A stretch of DNA of 64,000 bases from Polynucleobacter sp. MWH-UH24A. GTDB lineage: Bacteria > Pseudomonadota > Gammaproteobacteria > Burkholderiales > Burkholderiaceae. The notes below the pieces were generated by a model. It worked only from the letters and a program-made list of their open reading frames with translations, did not search any database and was not told where the DNA came from. Shown piece after piece: positions 17,951-28,284 of the stretch. The translations under genes were made by a program, and so were the position numbers. Within the stretch, counting starts at the first letter, position 1, and every line of letters starts with the position of its first letter. Where the stretch lies: contig NZ_CP061292.1 of the NCBI RefSeq assembly GCF_018687475.1, positions 434,001 through 498,000 of the forward strand, written 5' to 3'.

Positions 17951-18616
17951 TTGAACCAGCCCCCAGTTATTGCAATCGACGGACCTACTGCCTCTGGTAA
18001 AGGGACAGTGGCTATGCACGTTGCAAATCACCTTGGATTTCATTACCTGGACAGCGGTGCCCTGTATCGTCTAGTGGCTCTTGCCAGCCAGCAAAATGGT
18101 ATTTCGCCATCCGATTACGGCGCTTTGGGTGAGCTTGCCCTCACCATGCAGATTGAATTTAAAAATGGACTAGTTTTCCTCGGAAATCTGGATGTCACAG
18201 AGGCCATTCGAGATGAGTCGATTGGGGTTTTGGCATCTCAAATTGCAGTTTATCCAGAGGTACGAGATGCTCTATTAGCCCTCCAGAGGGGGTTTCGAAG
18301 GAGTCCAGGCTTGGTGGCCGATGGCCGAGATATGGCGAGCCGGATCTTTACCAATGCCCTTTTAAAGGTATTTTTAACTGCTAGTGTCGAGGCTCGGGCG
18401 GAGCGTCGATATAAGCAATTGATCGCTAAGGGAATTTCTGCTAGAATGAATGTCCTTTTGCAAGATTTGCAGGAACGTGATGCCCGCGACATTCAACGAG
18501 CAACCGCGCCTTTGAAGCAAGCAGAAGGGGCTTATTTGCTCGATACCTCGAAGTTATCCGTTGATCAAGCAGTTGAGCAGGTACTTTCTTGGTACCAAGT
18601 TGCAAGTCGTAAATAG
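17951..18616 (+). CDS. cmk: cytidylate kinase
   Basis: A 221-aa CMP/dCMP kinase. The P-loop [19 protein letters not shown] lies at the N-terminus, followed by [14 protein letters not shown] and [12 protein letters not shown], the substrate-binding and lid signatures. The start codon is TTG at 17951, supported by GAAGGAG eight bases upstream and by the fact that the P-loop begins right after it; no in-frame ATG precedes it. The cmk-rpsA order is conserved in proteobacteria. The kinase supplies CDP for RNA, DNA and phospholipid synthesis. Confidence 0.94.
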   Translation: MNQPPVIAIDGPTASGKGTVAMHVANHLGFHYLDSGALYRLVALASQQNGISPSDYGALGELALTMQIEFKNGLVFLGNLDVTEAIRDESIGVLASQIAVYPEVRDALLALQRGFRRSPGLVADGRDMASRIFTNALLKVFLTASVEARAERRYKQLIAKGISARMNVLLQDLQERDARDIQRATAPLKQAEGAYLLDTSKLSVDQAVEQVLSWYQVASRK

Positions 18617-18642
18617 AAATTAGAAGTTGAAGTTTGGTGCTT

Positions 18643-18676
18643 AAGTTAGCTCCTACGGTAAAAAATCCGCTAACTT
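18643..18676 (+). promoter_or_regulatory. rpsA leader stem-loop 1
   Basis: AAGTTAGC (18643-18650) pairs perfectly with GCTAACTT (18669-18676) around an 18-base loop that contains a purine-rich AAAAAA run. It lies in the 110-base gap between cmk and rpsA. There is no T tract after it, so it is not a terminator. It may be part of an S1-responsive leader. Confidence 0.45.
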
Positions 18677-18694
18677 GAGTTTGATTAACCTAAC

Positions 18695-18711
18695 CCGTCA
18701 GTAGTTGACGG
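18695..18711 (+). promoter_or_regulatory. rpsA leader stem-loop 2
   Basis: CCGTCA (18695-18700) pairs with TGACGG (18706-18711) around the loop GTAGT. The stem ends 15 bases before the rpsA ATG, so it flanks the ribosome entry site, which has no canonical Shine-Dalgarno sequence (nearest is AAGTGA). Confidence 0.45.
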
Positions 18712-18726
18712 CACAAAGTGAACCTC

Positions 18727-20400
18727 ATGTCTGAATCTTTTGCAGCACTATTTGAAGAATCCCTAACTCGTTCTAATATGAAAACCGGCCAGGTTATTTC
18801 GGCTGAAGTCGTTCGTATTGATCATAATTTTGTGGTTGTTAATGCCGGCCTTAAGTCCGAAGCATTTATACCCGTTGAAGAATTCCAAAATGACCAGGGC
18901 GAGCTCGAAGTTAACCCTGGTGATTTCGTATCCGTCGCAATTGATGCCTTAGAAAATGGCTATGGCGATACGATTTTGTCACGCGATAAGGCAAAACGCC
19001 TTGCATCTTGGATGAACCTTGAAAAAGCCCTCGAGGGGGCTGAGATCGTTACTGGTACTGTTACCGGCAAGGTAAAAGGTGGATTGACCGTGATGGTGAA
19101 CGGTATTCGTGCCTTTTTGCCTGGATCGCTCGTTGATACCCGTCCAATCAAAGATACCAGTCCTTACGAAGGTAAGACGATGGAGTTTAAGGTCATTAAA
19201 TTGGACCGTAAGCGCAATAACGTCGTTCTCTCGCGCCGTGCGGTGGTTGAGGCCAGCCAAGGTGAAGAGCGTGCGAAGATGATGTCTAACCTCCAAGAGG
19301 GTAGTGTTGTTCAGGGCACCATTAAAAATATTACCGATTACGGCGCATTCGTTGATCTCGGTGGTATCGATGGTCTTCTTCACATTACCGACTTGGCATG
19401 GCGTCGTGTACGCCACCCCAGCGAGATGCTGACCGTTGGTCAAGAGGTAACTGCGAAGATTCTGAAGTTTGATCAAGAGAAAAACCGTGTTTCTTTGGGT
19501 ATTAAGCAGTTAGGCGACGATCCTTGGGTTGGTATTGCGCGTCGTTACCCTCCAAACACACGTCTTTTTGGTAAGGTTACTAATCTGACCGATTACGGCG
19601 CATTCGTTGAAATCGAGAGCGGCATTGAAGGTTTGGTTCACGTATCGGAAATGGATTGGACCAATAAGAACGTGGCTCCAAGCAAAGCAGTTTCCTTAGG
19701 AACTGAAGTGGAAGTCATGGTCTTGGATATTGATGAAGATAAGCGTCGTATTAGCTTAGGTATCAAGCAATGCAAAGCAAATCCATGGGAAGAGTTCTCA
19801 CGTAGCCATCAAAAGGGTGACAAGATTAAAGGGGCTATTAAGTCGATTACCGATTTTGGCGTCTTTATTGGCTTGCCTGGTGGAATCGATGGTTTAGTTC
19901 ACCTATCTGATTTGTCTTGGAATGAACCAGGCGAAGAAGCAGTCAAGGCATTTAAGAAAGGCGATGAGCTAGAGGCCGTTGTATTAGCAATTGATGTTGA
20001 GAAAGAGCGCATCTCACTTGGTATCAAGCAAATGTCAGGCGATCCCTTCAATAACTTTACCTCGACGAGTGACAAAGGCAGTATGGTCACTGGTACCGTG
20101 AAGAGTGTTGATGCGAAGGGCGCTGTGATTGCTCTTGCTGATGAGGTGGAGGGTTATCTGCGCGCCTCCGAGATTTCGACTGATCGTGTTGAAGATGCAC
20201 GCAATGCTCTGAAAGAGGGCGATTCTGTCACCGCCATGATCATTAATATTGATCGCAAATCACGTTCGATTAATTTATCGATCAAGGCAAAAGATAGCGC
20301 TGATCAACAAGATGCTATGAATAAGTTACAGGGCGATGCTGGCTCTGGCACGACTAATCTTGGCGCCCTGTTGAAAGCGAAGATGGATAATCAAAACTAA
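18727..20400 (+). CDS. rpsA: 30S ribosomal protein S1
   Basis: S1 binds mRNA on the 30S subunit and unfolds it for initiation. The 557-aa protein has six S1/OB repeats; the clearest are repeats 3-5, each with an [23 protein letters not shown] segment ([30 protein letters not shown]). The N-terminal [10 protein letters not shown] is the S2-binding region typical of the family. I chose ATG 18727; an in-frame GTG at 18718 is the alternative. Two stem-loops precede the start and the Shine-Dalgarno site is poor, as in the self-regulated E. coli gene. ihfB follows after 39 bases. Confidence 0.97.
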   Translation: MSESFAALFEESLTRSNMKTGQVISAEVVRIDHNFVVVNAGLKSEAFIPVEEFQNDQGELEVNPGDFVSVAIDALENGYGDTILSRDKAKRLASWMNLEKALEGAEIVTGTVTGKVKGGLTVMVNGIRAFLPGSLVDTRPIKDTSPYEGKTMEFKVIKLDRKRNNVVLSRRAVVEASQGEERAKMMSNLQEGSVVQGTIKNITDYGAFVDLGGIDGLLHITDLAWRRVRHPSEMLTVGQEVTAKILKFDQEKNRVSLGIKQLGDDPWVGIARRYPPNTRLFGKVTNLTDYGAFVEIESGIEGLVHVSEMDWTNKNVAPSKAVSLGTEVEVMVLDIDEDKRRISLGIKQCKANPWEEFSRSHQKGDKIKGAIKSITDFGVFIGLPGGIDGLVHLSDLSWNEPGEEAVKAFKKGDELEAVVLAIDVEKERISLGIKQMSGDPFNNFTSTSDKGSMVTGTVKSVDAKGAVIALADEVEGYLRASEISTDRVEDARNALKEGDSVTAMIINIDRKSRSINLSIKAKDSADQQDAMNKLQGDAGSGTTNLGALLKAKMDNQN

Positions 20401-20407
20401 GGTGATT

Positions 20408-20428
20408 CCGCCATCCATGCGGTGGCGG
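20408..20428 (+). other. stem-loop between rpsA and ihfB
   Basis: CCGCCA (20408-20413) pairs with TGGCGG (20423-20428) around a nine-base loop. It lacks a following T run, so it is more likely a transcript-stabilising or processing hairpin than a terminator. It fills most of the short rpsA-ihfB gap. Confidence 0.4.
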
Positions 20429-20439
20429 GCTAATTAGAT

Positions 20440-20790
20440 ATGTCAGATCAAGAGCACCAAGCGATAACCCGTTCTGAGCTTGTAGAGAGCCTTGCGGAGC
20501 AGTTTCCGCAACTCTTGCCTCGGGATGTGGAGCTAGCAGTAAAAACCTTGCTTGATACGATGACCCAAGCTTTAGCTGAGGGAAAGCGTATTGAGCTGCG
20601 GGGTGTGGGCAGTTTTGTATTGCATCATCGACCTGCTCGTACCGGACGCAATCCCAAGTCAGGAGAAAAGGTTCTCATTCCAGAAAAGCGCGTTCCTCAC
20701 TTCAAACCAGGTAAGGAACTTCGTGAACGCGTTGATTACAAGCCGCTCGATCAAAAAATTATTCTTGATTCAGGAAGTTCGGGTGCCTAA
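20440..20790 (+). CDS. ihfB: integration host factor subunit beta
   Basis: IHF is a sequence-specific DNA-bending heterodimer. The 116-aa product follows the HU/IHF fold: an N-terminal helical part with [37 protein letters not shown] near residue 47 and the DNA-intercalating arm with [30 protein letters not shown] (residues about 68-97). The Pro in the arm tip is present. It is about 20 residues longer than E. coli IhfB, with a polar C-terminal tail. Position after rpsA identifies it as the beta subunit. Confidence 0.94.
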   Translation: MSDQEHQAITRSELVESLAEQFPQLLPRDVELAVKTLLDTMTQALAEGKRIELRGVGSFVLHHRPARTGRNPKSGEKVLIPEKRVPHFKPGKELRERVDYKPLDQKIILDSGSSGA

Positions 20791-20801
20791 TCCTGTGGTG
20801 G

Positions 20802-20820
20802 TAGATCTCCCAAGGATCTA
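20802..20820 (+). other. short stem-loop between ihfB and lapB
   Basis: TAGATC (20802-20807) and GATCTA (20815-20820) are perfectly complementary around a seven-base loop. They are followed by A residues, so it is not a plus-strand terminator. Its role is unknown. Confidence 0.3.
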
Positions 20821-20851
20821 AAAATAGTACGTCTATTCATTCGCCACTGAA

Positions 20852-22063
20852 ATGATTCAAATTGAAACCGGTTGGTTACTCCTGATCCCCATATTCTTTG
20901 GTTTGGGTTGGCTGGCTTCGCGCTGGGATTTGCGCTTAGAGGCACGCCAGGATGAGCGTGAGCGACTAAAACAGCAGCGCTCTACGTTCAAGGGTTTAAA
21001 TCTATTACTCAATGAACAACCGGATCAGGCGATCGAAACCCTAGTCAAGGTCGCTCAATTGGATCCAGAAACGGTTGATTTGCATTTTTCCCTGGGCAAT
21101 CTATTTCGTCGTCGTGGTGAGACCGAGCGAGCAATTCGCGTTCATCAACATCTGGCCAACCGTGAAGATTTAAAGCCGCGTGATCGAGATCATGCTGCTT
21201 ATGAGCTTGGCCGTGATTTTTTGCGAGCAGGCTTATTGGATCGCGCTGAAGCGTCTCTCAATCAAGTCGGTGCGGGTAAATATGCCATACCGGCCAAAGA
21301 GAGTCTTTTAGAGATGTACCAGGTTGAGAAGGATTGGAAAAAAGCAATCATTGCTGCTAACGAACTGCAGGGTTTGCAAGACAAAAGCCATCAATTAGAA
21401 ATCGCGCAGTTCTACTGTGAGATTGCTCAGGAGGCTTTGCGACGGACTGATTTTCCTGAGGCAGAGGGAGCAATCCATCACGCGCTATCGGCAATTCCAA
21501 ATCATGCGCGCGCTCTAATATTGCAAGGGGATTTCTATTTAGCGAATGAGCGCCCCCAACAAGCGATCGATGTCTGGGCAATCGTGGCGAGAGAAAATCC
21601 GGCCTATATGCACTTAGTGGCTGATCGTTGGATGGCGGCACACCATGCTGTAAATCAGGTGAATCTCGGCTTGGATCAATTACTTGGCCTCCTAAAAACA
21701 CAAGCAATTGGTGAGCTCTTGGATATTGTGCATAAGCATATGATGCAAATTCGGGGGGCTCAGGCGGCCGAGGTGATGTTGGTCGATGTGATGCAACATT
21801 CACCGACGCTCAGTGCATTATCAAAGTTAGCGGAAACCCGTTTAGCCTTAGCAGAGGTGACTGGTCCAGAAACGCGGGTGGCTGATCTTAAATCCACTCT
21901 TGGATTGTTAAAACAGCGGACAACCGCCTTAGCACGTTATACCTGTGGAAATTGCGGATTTCGAGCAAGGCGTTTTTATTGGCAATGCCCTGGCTGTAAT
22001 CATTGGGAGGCATACTCACCGCGACGGACTGAAGGCGCAGTTCCAAGTGGTCCGTCGATGTAA
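20852..22063 (+). CDS. lapB: lipopolysaccharide assembly protein B
   Basis: LapB (YciM) is an inner-membrane TPR protein that recruits FtsH to degrade LpxC, so it balances LPS and phospholipid synthesis. The 403-aa product has an N-terminal membrane anchor (WLLLIPIFFGLGWLA), a series of TPR repeats from about residue 50 to 330 (one reads TVDLHFSLGNLFRRRGETER) and a C-terminal rubredoxin-like metal site with CGNCGF and CPGCNHW. In many proteobacteria lapA precedes it; here only 61 bases separate it from ihfB and no lapA is seen. Confidence 0.92.
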   Translation: MIQIETGWLLLIPIFFGLGWLASRWDLRLEARQDERERLKQQRSTFKGLNLLLNEQPDQAIETLVKVAQLDPETVDLHFSLGNLFRRRGETERAIRVHQHLANREDLKPRDRDHAAYELGRDFLRAGLLDRAEASLNQVGAGKYAIPAKESLLEMYQVEKDWKKAIIAANELQGLQDKSHQLEIAQFYCEIAQEALRRTDFPEAEGAIHHALSAIPNHARALILQGDFYLANERPQQAIDVWAIVARENPAYMHLVADRWMAAHHAVNQVNLGLDQLLGLLKTQAIGELLDIVHKHMMQIRGAQAAEVMLVDVMQHSPTLSALSKLAETRLALAEVTGPETRVADLKSTLGLLKQRTTALARYTCGNCGFRARRFYWQCPGCNHWEAYSPRRTEGAVPSGPSM

Positions 22064-22111
22064 TAAATCATGCAAATCATCCAGTTAATATTCGATATTT
22101 AGGGGTAAGGA

Positions 22112-23476
22112 TTGAAAGTTACTATCGTTGGCAGTGGCTATGTAGGATTGGTTACCGGGGCGTGTTTAGCCGAACTTGGTAATACGGTTTTTTGTTTAGA
22201 CCTCGACCAAAAAAAGATCGATATCTTAAATTCTGGCGGAGTCCCAATTTACGAACCCGGATTGCAAGAAATGATTGCTCGCAATCGCTCTGCAGGGCGC
22301 ATTCAATTTTCAACCGACGTTGCGGCGGCTGTTGAACATGGTGAAATTCAGTTTATTGCCGTAGGTACCCCCCCGGATGAAGATGGCTCTGCGGATCTGC
22401 AGTATGTGATTGCTGCGGCTCGTAATATCGGTAAATACATGAATTGTTCAAAGGTCATTGTTGATAAGTCGACGGTGCCGGTCGGTACAGCTGAAAAAGT
22501 CACGGCAGCGATTGTTGAGGAGTTAAAAAAACGTAATTTAGATCCTGCATGGTGCTCGGTGGTTTCTAACCCGGAGTTCTTGAAAGAGGGTGCTGCAGTC
22601 GAGGACTTCATGCGCCCAGATCGCATTGTGATTGGCACTAATCAGGATGCTGCAGGTCTGCGCGCTAAAGAACTCATGCGTAAACTTTATGCGCCATTTA
22701 ATCGGCATCACGAGCGCACCTATTACATGGATGTAAAGAGTGCTGAGCTGACAAAATACGCTGCTAATGCGATGTTGGCCACGCGTATCTCGTTTATGAA
22801 TGAGCTTGCTAATTTAGCGGATGCGGTTGGCGCTGATATTGAAGCGGTACGTCAGGGTATTGGTTCGGACTCGCGGATTGGCTATGGATTTTTATACGCA
22901 GGAACTGGCTATGGTGGTTCTTGTTTCCCTAAGGATGTGTCGGCCTTATCCAAAACTGCCTTACAGCATGGACGAGATCTAAAAATCTTAGAGGCTGTCG
23001 AGGCTGTTAATCGCGAGCAAAAGACGATATTAATTGAAAAGATCACTAAACGTTTTGGTAATGATCTTTCTAAGCATCGATTTGCAATGTGGGGTTTGGC
23101 ATTTAAACCGAATACCGATGATATGCGAGAGGCGCCTAGTCGCTTCATTATTGCGGAGCTGGTTAAGCGGGGTGCCCAAGTGGTCGCTCATGATCCAGTA
23201 GCAATGACCGAGGCCCAACATGCACTTGAATTGGATTTTCAGACAAAGCCCGATGAACTTAAGCGGGTTTCTTTAGTAAAGACTCCTGAGGATGCCTTAG
23301 CAGGGGCTAGCGCATTAATCATTGTGACCGAGTGGAAGGCATTTCGTAGCCCCGATTTTGATCACCTAAAGCAAGCAATGCAAAATCCGATCATTTTTGA
23401 TGGGCGTAATCTGTATGAGCCCCAGTCGATGACTGAGCTTGGTTTTGAGTATTACGGTATTGGTCGGCATAATTGA
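22112..23476 (+). CDS. ugd: UDP-glucose 6-dehydrogenase
   Basis: It oxidises UDP-glucose twice to UDP-glucuronate for surface polysaccharide or lipid A modification. The 454-aa enzyme starts with [20 protein letters not shown], has [13 protein letters not shown] near residue 117 and the catalytic Cys in [16 protein letters not shown] near residue 265. The start is TTG at 22112, placed by the Rossmann strand that begins at once and by the AGGGGTAAGG stretch just before it. It is followed by the heptose genes, so it belongs to an LPS-precursor block. Confidence 0.93.
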   Translation: MKVTIVGSGYVGLVTGACLAELGNTVFCLDLDQKKIDILNSGGVPIYEPGLQEMIARNRSAGRIQFSTDVAAAVEHGEIQFIAVGTPPDEDGSADLQYVIAAARNIGKYMNCSKVIVDKSTVPVGTAEKVTAAIVEELKKRNLDPAWCSVVSNPEFLKEGAAVEDFMRPDRIVIGTNQDAAGLRAKELMRKLYAPFNRHHERTYYMDVKSAELTKYAANAMLATRISFMNELANLADAVGADIEAVRQGIGSDSRIGYGFLYAGTGYGGSCFPKDVSALSKTALQHGRDLKILEAVEAVNREQKTILIEKITKRFGNDLSKHRFAMWGLAFKPNTDDMREAPSRFIIAELVKRGAQVVAHDPVAMTEAQHALELDFQTKPDELKRVSLVKTPEDALAGASALIIVTEWKAFRSPDFDHLKQAMQNPIIFDGRNLYEPQSMTELGFEYYGIGRHN

Positions 23477-23498
23477 GTTATGAATTGAATCTAGAGCG

Positions 23499-24431
23499 AT
23501 GACCGAAAAAGCCGACCGTACACAATTTAGCAAAACCCGCCTTTTGGTAGTGGGTGATGTCATGCTCGATCGCTATTGGTTTGGCGATACGAGTCGCATA
23601 TCGCCTGAGGCCCCAGTTCCTGTGGTGCAGGTTGGCAAGATCGATGAGCGCTTAGGCGGTGCAGCCAACGTAGCTCGTAACGCTTCTGCTTTGGGAGCGC
23701 AAACTAGTCTACTAGGGGTAATTGGAGTTGATGAGGCCGGCAAACGAGTGGAAGCCTTATTGCACGACAGTGGCGTGCATAGCTGCTTACAGACGGATTC
23801 GCAGGTGCCTACTACCGTTAAATTAAGGGTCATAGCCCGGCAGCAACAATTGATTCGTTTAGACTTCGAGGAGGCTCCAAGTTCGGGTTCCCTGGCTCAG
23901 AAGCTCAAGCAGTTTGAGACATTACTGCCCGAGACCGATGTTGTCATCTTATCGGATTACGGTAAGGGCGCCTTAGAGCAAGTGACCAGCATGATTGCGC
24001 TAGCCAAGGCAAAACAAAAGATTGTTCTGGTCGACCCAAAGGGTGATGCGTACGCGAAGTACAAAGGTGCGAACGTATTAACTCCCAATCGCAGCGAATT
24101 GCGGCAAGTGGTCGGCGTGTGGTCGAGCGAAGCAGAGCTTAATCAAAAGGCTCAGGCCTTGAGAGAGCAGCTTGAGATCGACGCTTTACTGTTAACCCGC
24201 TCTGAGGAGGGCATGACATTATTTACATCGGCTGGCGCAAGTCATGTTCGTGCCCAGGCGCGGGAGGTATTTGATGTGTCAGGCGCTGGGGACACCGTGA
24301 TCGCTACTTTAGCAGTCGCATTGGCTGCCAAATGGCCTCTGGAGCGTGCGATGGCCTTGGCCAATCGCGCTGGAGGCATAGTGGTCGGTAAACTGGGAAC
24401 GGCAACCGTTTGTGCAGAGGAGCTACAGTGA
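23499..24431 (+). CDS. rfaE1: D-glycero-beta-D-manno-heptose-7-phosphate kinase
   Basis: A 310-aa PfkB-family kinase that phosphorylates heptose-7-phosphate at C1 in ADP-heptose synthesis for LPS core. [20 protein letters not shown] opens the protein, [23 protein letters not shown] residues follow near residue 50, and the ATP-site [19 protein letters not shown] contains the catalytic Asp. In E. coli HldE this domain is fused to an adenylyltransferase; here it ends after the kinase, so the nucleotidyltransferase (rfaE2) must be encoded elsewhere. It overlaps hldD by four bases. Confidence 0.92.
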   Translation: MTEKADRTQFSKTRLLVVGDVMLDRYWFGDTSRISPEAPVPVVQVGKIDERLGGAANVARNASALGAQTSLLGVIGVDEAGKRVEALLHDSGVHSCLQTDSQVPTTVKLRVIARQQQLIRLDFEEAPSSGSLAQKLKQFETLLPETDVVILSDYGKGALEQVTSMIALAKAKQKIVLVDPKGDAYAKYKGANVLTPNRSELRQVVGVWSSEAELNQKAQALREQLEIDALLLTRSEEGMTLFTSAGASHVRAQAREVFDVSGAGDTVIATLAVALAAKWPLERAMALANRAGGIVVGKLGTATVCAEELQ

Positions 24432-25447
24432 CCTATATTGTGACTGGTGCCGCCGGATTTGTGGGCGCCAATATTGTTCGTGCTTTAAATGCCCGTGGTG
24501 AAAAAAATATTATTGCGGTCGATGATTTGCGACCTGCAGACAAATATCGCAATTTGGCCGATTTGGATATCGCAGATTACGTTGATAAAAATGATTTTTT
24601 AGAGGGATTTCATGAAGGCTGGTTTGGAAAAGTAAAAGCAGTTTTTCATGAGGGGGCTTGTTCGGACACGATGGAGGCTGATGGAGTTTTCATGATGAAC
24701 AATAATTATCAGTACTCCATCAATCTTTACGAGATTTGTACTAATCAAAAGGTTCCATTTCTATATGCATCATCGGCTGCAACCTATGGAGGGTCCGATA
24801 CGTTTGTGGAAGATCGGCAATATGAGAAGCCGTTAAATATTTATGGGTACTCAAAATTCCTATTTGACCAATACATGCGTGCACGTATGGCCGAGAAGGC
24901 TCCGACAGCTCAAGTTGTAGGATTTCGGTATTTCAATGTATATGGACCGCGCGAATCTCATAAAGGGCGGATGGCCTCGGTTGCATTCCATCATTACCAT
25001 CAGTTCAAAAAAAACCAAACAGTCAAATTATTTGGAGAATATGGCGGTTACGCACCAGGTCAGCAATCGCGCGACTTTGTTTCCGTTGAAGATGTGGTGA
25101 AAGTGAACCTCTTCTTCTTGGATCATCCAGATAAGAGTGGTATTTTTAATCTGGGTACCGGTCGCGCTCAACCCTTTAACGACGTTGCACTGGCAACCGT
25201 GAATACTATGCGCAAGCTCGCCAATCAGTCGGCGTTACCCTTAGCGGATCTAGTTCAGCAGGGACTTATTCAATACATTCCTTTCCCGGATGATTTACAA
25301 GGTAAATATCAGTGTTTTACCCAAGCTGATCTCACACAATTGAGGGCCGCAGGTTATACGGATCACTTCCTAGATGTTGAGCACGGTGTCAGTCAATATA
25401 TCAAATGGCTATCGGCTAATTCTGATTTTTTAGCAAATCCCCTCTAG
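24428..25447 (+). CDS. hldD: ADP-L-glycero-D-manno-heptose-6-epimerase
   Basis: HldD (RfaD) epimerises ADP-D-glycero to ADP-L-glycero-D-manno-heptose. The 339-aa SDR protein opens with [19 protein letters not shown], has the YxxxK catalytic pair in [14 protein letters not shown] and [19 protein letters not shown], diagnostic for HldD. I chose GTG 24428, which overlaps the kinase stop (GTGA) and has AGAGGAG upstream, over ATG 24410 that adds unrelated residues. Working directly after the heptose kinase, it completes a two-gene heptose module. Confidence 0.94.
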   Translation: MTYIVTGAAGFVGANIVRALNARGEKNIIAVDDLRPADKYRNLADLDIADYVDKNDFLEGFHEGWFGKVKAVFHEGACSDTMEADGVFMMNNNYQYSINLYEICTNQKVPFLYASSAATYGGSDTFVEDRQYEKPLNIYGYSKFLFDQYMRARMAEKAPTAQVVGFRYFNVYGPRESHKGRMASVAFHHYHQFKKNQTVKLFGEYGGYAPGQQSRDFVSVEDVVKVNLFFLDHPDKSGIFNLGTGRAQPFNDVALATVNTMRKLANQSALPLADLVQQGLIQYIPFPDDLQGKYQCFTQADLTQLRAAGYTDHFLDVEHGVSQYIKWLSANSDFLANPL

Positions 25448-25460
25448 ATCATTTATTTCG

Positions 25461-25487
25461 TCAACCCAATCGACCATTGGGCGTTGA
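25461..25487 (+). other. imperfect stem-loop after hldD
   Basis: TCAA-CCCAAT (25461-25470) pairs with ATTGGG-c-GTTGA (25476-25487) with one bulged C and a five-base loop. No T run follows. It may protect the 3' end of the heptose transcript. Confidence 0.35.
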
Positions 25488-25542
25488 GGAAAGCCGTGAC
25501 ACATTCGTCATGGATTATTCATCAACCGCAAAGGAGAAATAT

Positions 25543-25989
25543 ATGGGTTTATCGTCTTTGTTTCATACATCCGCTAACGCCTTATCCAAACAATCGATGA
25601 TTGGCATGATGGCTTTAGCGCTGGCATTGCCGCTTAGTACATCCTTTGTAAATGCTGCTCCAGTCAACGTCAACACGGCAAGTCAAACTGAGCTAGAGAG
25701 CATTCGTGGACTGGGACCCTCAAAAGCAAAGGCAATTATTGCTGAGCGAGAAAAAGGCGGGGCATTTTACGATTCATATGATTTGCAATCGCGTGTTCGA
25801 GGTATTGGTGAGCGCTCAGTTGGCAAATTAATGGAGAATGGCTTGAAAATTGAAGGCCAAAGCGGATACCGTGAAACAAAAAGTAGCCCTCGTGCAGAGG
25901 CGCGTTCCACTAAAAAGACACCGAAGTATCAAGCTAAAGCGCCTGCGGCGGAGGGCGAGCGATCGACTGGTTCGCGTCAGCGCTATTGA
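25543..25989 (+). CDS. exported ComEA-like helix-hairpin-helix protein
   Basis: A 148-aa protein with an N-terminal signal-like hydrophobic segment (MIGMMALALALPLSTSFVNA, residues about 18-37, cut after NAA) and one ComEA-type HhH unit: VNVNTASQTELESIRGLG then AKAIIAEREKGGAF. The C-terminal 45 residues are basic and low-complexity. ComEA binds DNA in the periplasm for natural transformation; small relatives are widespread and may serve other roles. I chose ATG 25543 because of its AAGGAG site; an in-frame ATG at 25477 lacks one and would put 22 polar residues in front of the signal. Confidence 0.82.
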   Translation: MGLSSLFHTSANALSKQSMIGMMALALALPLSTSFVNAAPVNVNTASQTELESIRGLGPSKAKAIIAEREKGGAFYDSYDLQSRVRGIGERSVGKLMENGLKIEGQSGYRETKSSPRAEARSTKKTPKYQAKAPAAEGERSTGSRQRY

Positions 25990-26029
25990 AACCAACTGCT
26001 TTTGATGGAGTTGTCGCTAAAATAAGTCC

Positions 26030-26956
26030 ATGACCCAATCCAATCCATCCGCAGCACTTTATCCAACCATCTCTCAGACCATTGGCAACACGCCATTGGT
26101 TCGTTTACAGCGTATTCCAGGTATGGATAATGAGCGGCGCGGTAATGTAGTTTTGGGTAAGTTGGAGGGTAATAATCCAGCGGGGTCGGTCAAAGACCGA
26201 CCCGCGCTGTCGATGATCAAGCATGCTGAGTTGCGGGGCGATATTAAGCCCGGAGACACCTTGATCGAGGCAACGAGTGGTAATACCGGTATTGCAATCG
26301 CGATGGTTGGGGCGATGTTGGGCTACAAAATTATTTTGGTCATGCCGGAAAACCAAAGTCTCGAGCGTCGACAGAGTATGGCTGCGTATGGAGCAGAACT
26401 TATTTTGACTTCCAGTTCTGGCGGGATGGAATTAGCCAGAGATTACGCTGAGCAATTACAAAAAGAGGGGCGTGGAAAGCTATTGGATCAATTTGCTAAT
26501 CCAGATAATCCGCGGGCTCATATCGAGACTACGGGGCCAGAGATTTGGCGCGATACGCATGGCCAGATTACTCATTTTGTTTCTGCGATGGGGACTACAG
26601 GAACAATTACTGGCGTGTCGACGTATTTAAAGTCAATGAATCCCGACATTCAAATTATTGGTGGACAGCCCGAAGAGGGTTCACAGATTCCTGGAATTCG
26701 GAAATGGGCACCTGCTTATTTACCAAAAATCTATCAAGCCGAACGCGTCGATCGAATTGAATACGTGACCCAGGCCGAGGCCGAGGAAATGGCACGCCGC
26801 ATGGCCAAGGAAGAAGGCATCTTTTGTGGTGTTTCTGCTGCTGGCGCCTTAGTCATCGCGCTACGCGTTGCGCAAACGGTTGAAAATGCCACCATCGTTT
26901 TTATTGTGTGCGATCGAGGTGATCGTTATTTATCAACAGGCGTATTCCCAGCCTAA
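26030..26956 (+). CDS. cysM: cysteine synthase B
   Basis: A 308-aa PLP enzyme that makes cysteine (or S-sulfocysteine) from O-acetylserine. The PLP Lys is in LEGNNPAGSVKDRPAL near residue 55, followed by IEATSGNTGIAIAMVGAM and the phosphate-binding AMGTTGTITGVSTYLK. The CysM-type sequence RPALSMIKHAE and the length favour CysM over CysK. Its 3' end overlaps mltB by four bases in opposite orientation. Confidence 0.92.
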   Translation: MTQSNPSAALYPTISQTIGNTPLVRLQRIPGMDNERRGNVVLGKLEGNNPAGSVKDRPALSMIKHAELRGDIKPGDTLIEATSGNTGIAIAMVGAMLGYKIILVMPENQSLERRQSMAAYGAELILTSSSGGMELARDYAEQLQKEGRGKLLDQFANPDNPRAHIETTGPEIWRDTHGQITHFVSAMGTTGTITGVSTYLKSMNPDIQIIGGQPEEGSQIPGIRKWAPAYLPKIYQAERVDRIEYVTQAEAEEMARRMAKEEGIFCGVSAAGALVIALRVAQTVENATIVFIVCDRGDRYLSTGVFPA

Positions 26957-28233
26957 TTACTTGGCTTTAGTGGCTTGCTCGATTTCTTCGCTTTGCTATC
27001 TTTCTTAGCTGCTTTAGCTGGCGTGGATCGATTTTTGCTAGCTGGCACCTGCTCGAGTTTCTCGATCCGCTCTCGCGTGATCACACTTTTATTTTGATAC
27101 CCAAGTGCCTGCGCAAATTCAGCAACACTTTGGGCATAAAAGTAACTGCGGTTGTAGTTCACGATACTTAGAAAGTTTTGTAGTCCAGCCACGTAAGTAG
27201 TTTCTGTCTCTTGATTGGCTCCGGGTGAAGGGAGATCAACAACCAAAGCCTTGCTGCTTGGTTCTACTCCGCCTTGAAGGAGATCACCATTGTTGGGTTC
27301 CAAAATACCCAATTGAATCAGTTCTGCTACCGTGATTTTGGCAATCGGCTGGCCATCAGCGAGTTCGATAATTTTTGCTTGCGTTTTATCATTTTCAATC
27401 ACTGGAAAGTAGATTGGCATACCTGGTTGCCAGCCGTGTACTTTAAGAAAGTTGGCGACGCTAAAGATTGCATCGCGTCGATTATTGCGAAGATCGATTA
27501 CGCCATCGCCATCACCATCGGTGGCAAATTGCAAAATACTTCCAGGCATGAATTGAGGAAGGCCAATAGCGCCTGCATAAGAGCTACTTTGATTGAGGCA
27601 ACGATTAAAATAATTTTGCCTGTTCTTGGCCTCTTGCCAGCATAAAATAATCAGGTCTTTGAGCTGATTCTCAAATAGAATCTCTCGCGCAGCTTGATTG
27701 GGGGCCTCTGGGTAATCAAAAGCAAGCGTGGTCAGTACGTCCTTGACCCGAAAGTTTCCCATTTGCCGACCATAAATTGTTTCCACACCGATAATGGCTG
27801 CAATGACTTGATGAGGGACACCCGATTCTGATTCGGCAGCCTCTAGAGCGGCTCGATTTTGCTCAATAAAGCTAAGACCGGCCCGAATCCGAGCCGGTTC
27901 AACAAAGCGCGAATGGTATACCCGCCAATTTTTTTGAAAGCTAACTGGCGGGGGCGCAACTAATTTTTTGATTTGAGATAGGTTTTGGACATCTTTAAAA
28001 CCATTCTCTAAAAATATTATGGGGATATTTTGTTGCTCGGATACTCGATTGAGGAGGTCTTGGAGTGATGATGTATCTCGTTTGGCATTGGAGGTGCTGG
28101 TCTTACTCGGAGGGACCTTTGCGATGGATTTCGGGTCCTCATTGTTGGCTGTGTCTGGCTGCTGAGTGGTGGATGCACAAGCGCCTAACAGAACCGTTAG
28201 TGCGAGGCTGGAGAAAAACGGTAGAAAGTTCAA
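26953..28233 (-). CDS. mltB: membrane-bound lytic murein transglycosylase B
   Basis: A 426-aa lipoprotein. The signal LALTVLLGACAS has a clear lipobox (LGAC), so it is anchored to a membrane. A disordered Ser/Thr-rich stretch leads to the lytic transglycosylase domain, with the catalytic Glu in IGVETIYGRQMGNFRV near residue 150 and ASSYAGAIGLPQFMPGS further on, the family signature. The Lys-rich C-terminal tail (KAAKKDSKAKKSSK) is unusual. It cleaves glycan strands to give 1,6-anhydro-muropeptides. Confidence 0.92.
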   Translation of the reverse strand: MNFLPFFSSLALTVLLGACASTTQQPDTANNEDPKSIAKVPPSKTSTSNAKRDTSSLQDLLNRVSEQQNIPIIFLENGFKDVQNLSQIKKLVAPPPVSFQKNWRVYHSRFVEPARIRAGLSFIEQNRAALEAAESESGVPHQVIAAIIGVETIYGRQMGNFRVKDVLTTLAFDYPEAPNQAAREILFENQLKDLIILCWQEAKNRQNYFNRCLNQSSSYAGAIGLPQFMPGSILQFATDGDGDGVIDLRNNRRDAIFSVANFLKVHGWQPGMPIYFPVIENDKTQAKIIELADGQPIAKITVAELIQLGILEPNNGDLLQGGVEPSSKALVVDLPSPGANQETETTYVAGLQNFLSIVNYNRSYFYAQSVAEFAQALGYQNKSVITRERIEKLEQVPASKNRSTPAKAAKKDSKAKKSSKPLKPSN

Positions 28234-28284
28234 GATCGCGCTAAGATAATAAAAATAGTATTTTTAATACAAATTCATACTAAG

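Noticed and set aside
18979-19476. A 165-residue frame antisense to rpsA
   Set aside because: rpsA is unambiguous here and the antisense frame shows no domain or start signal.
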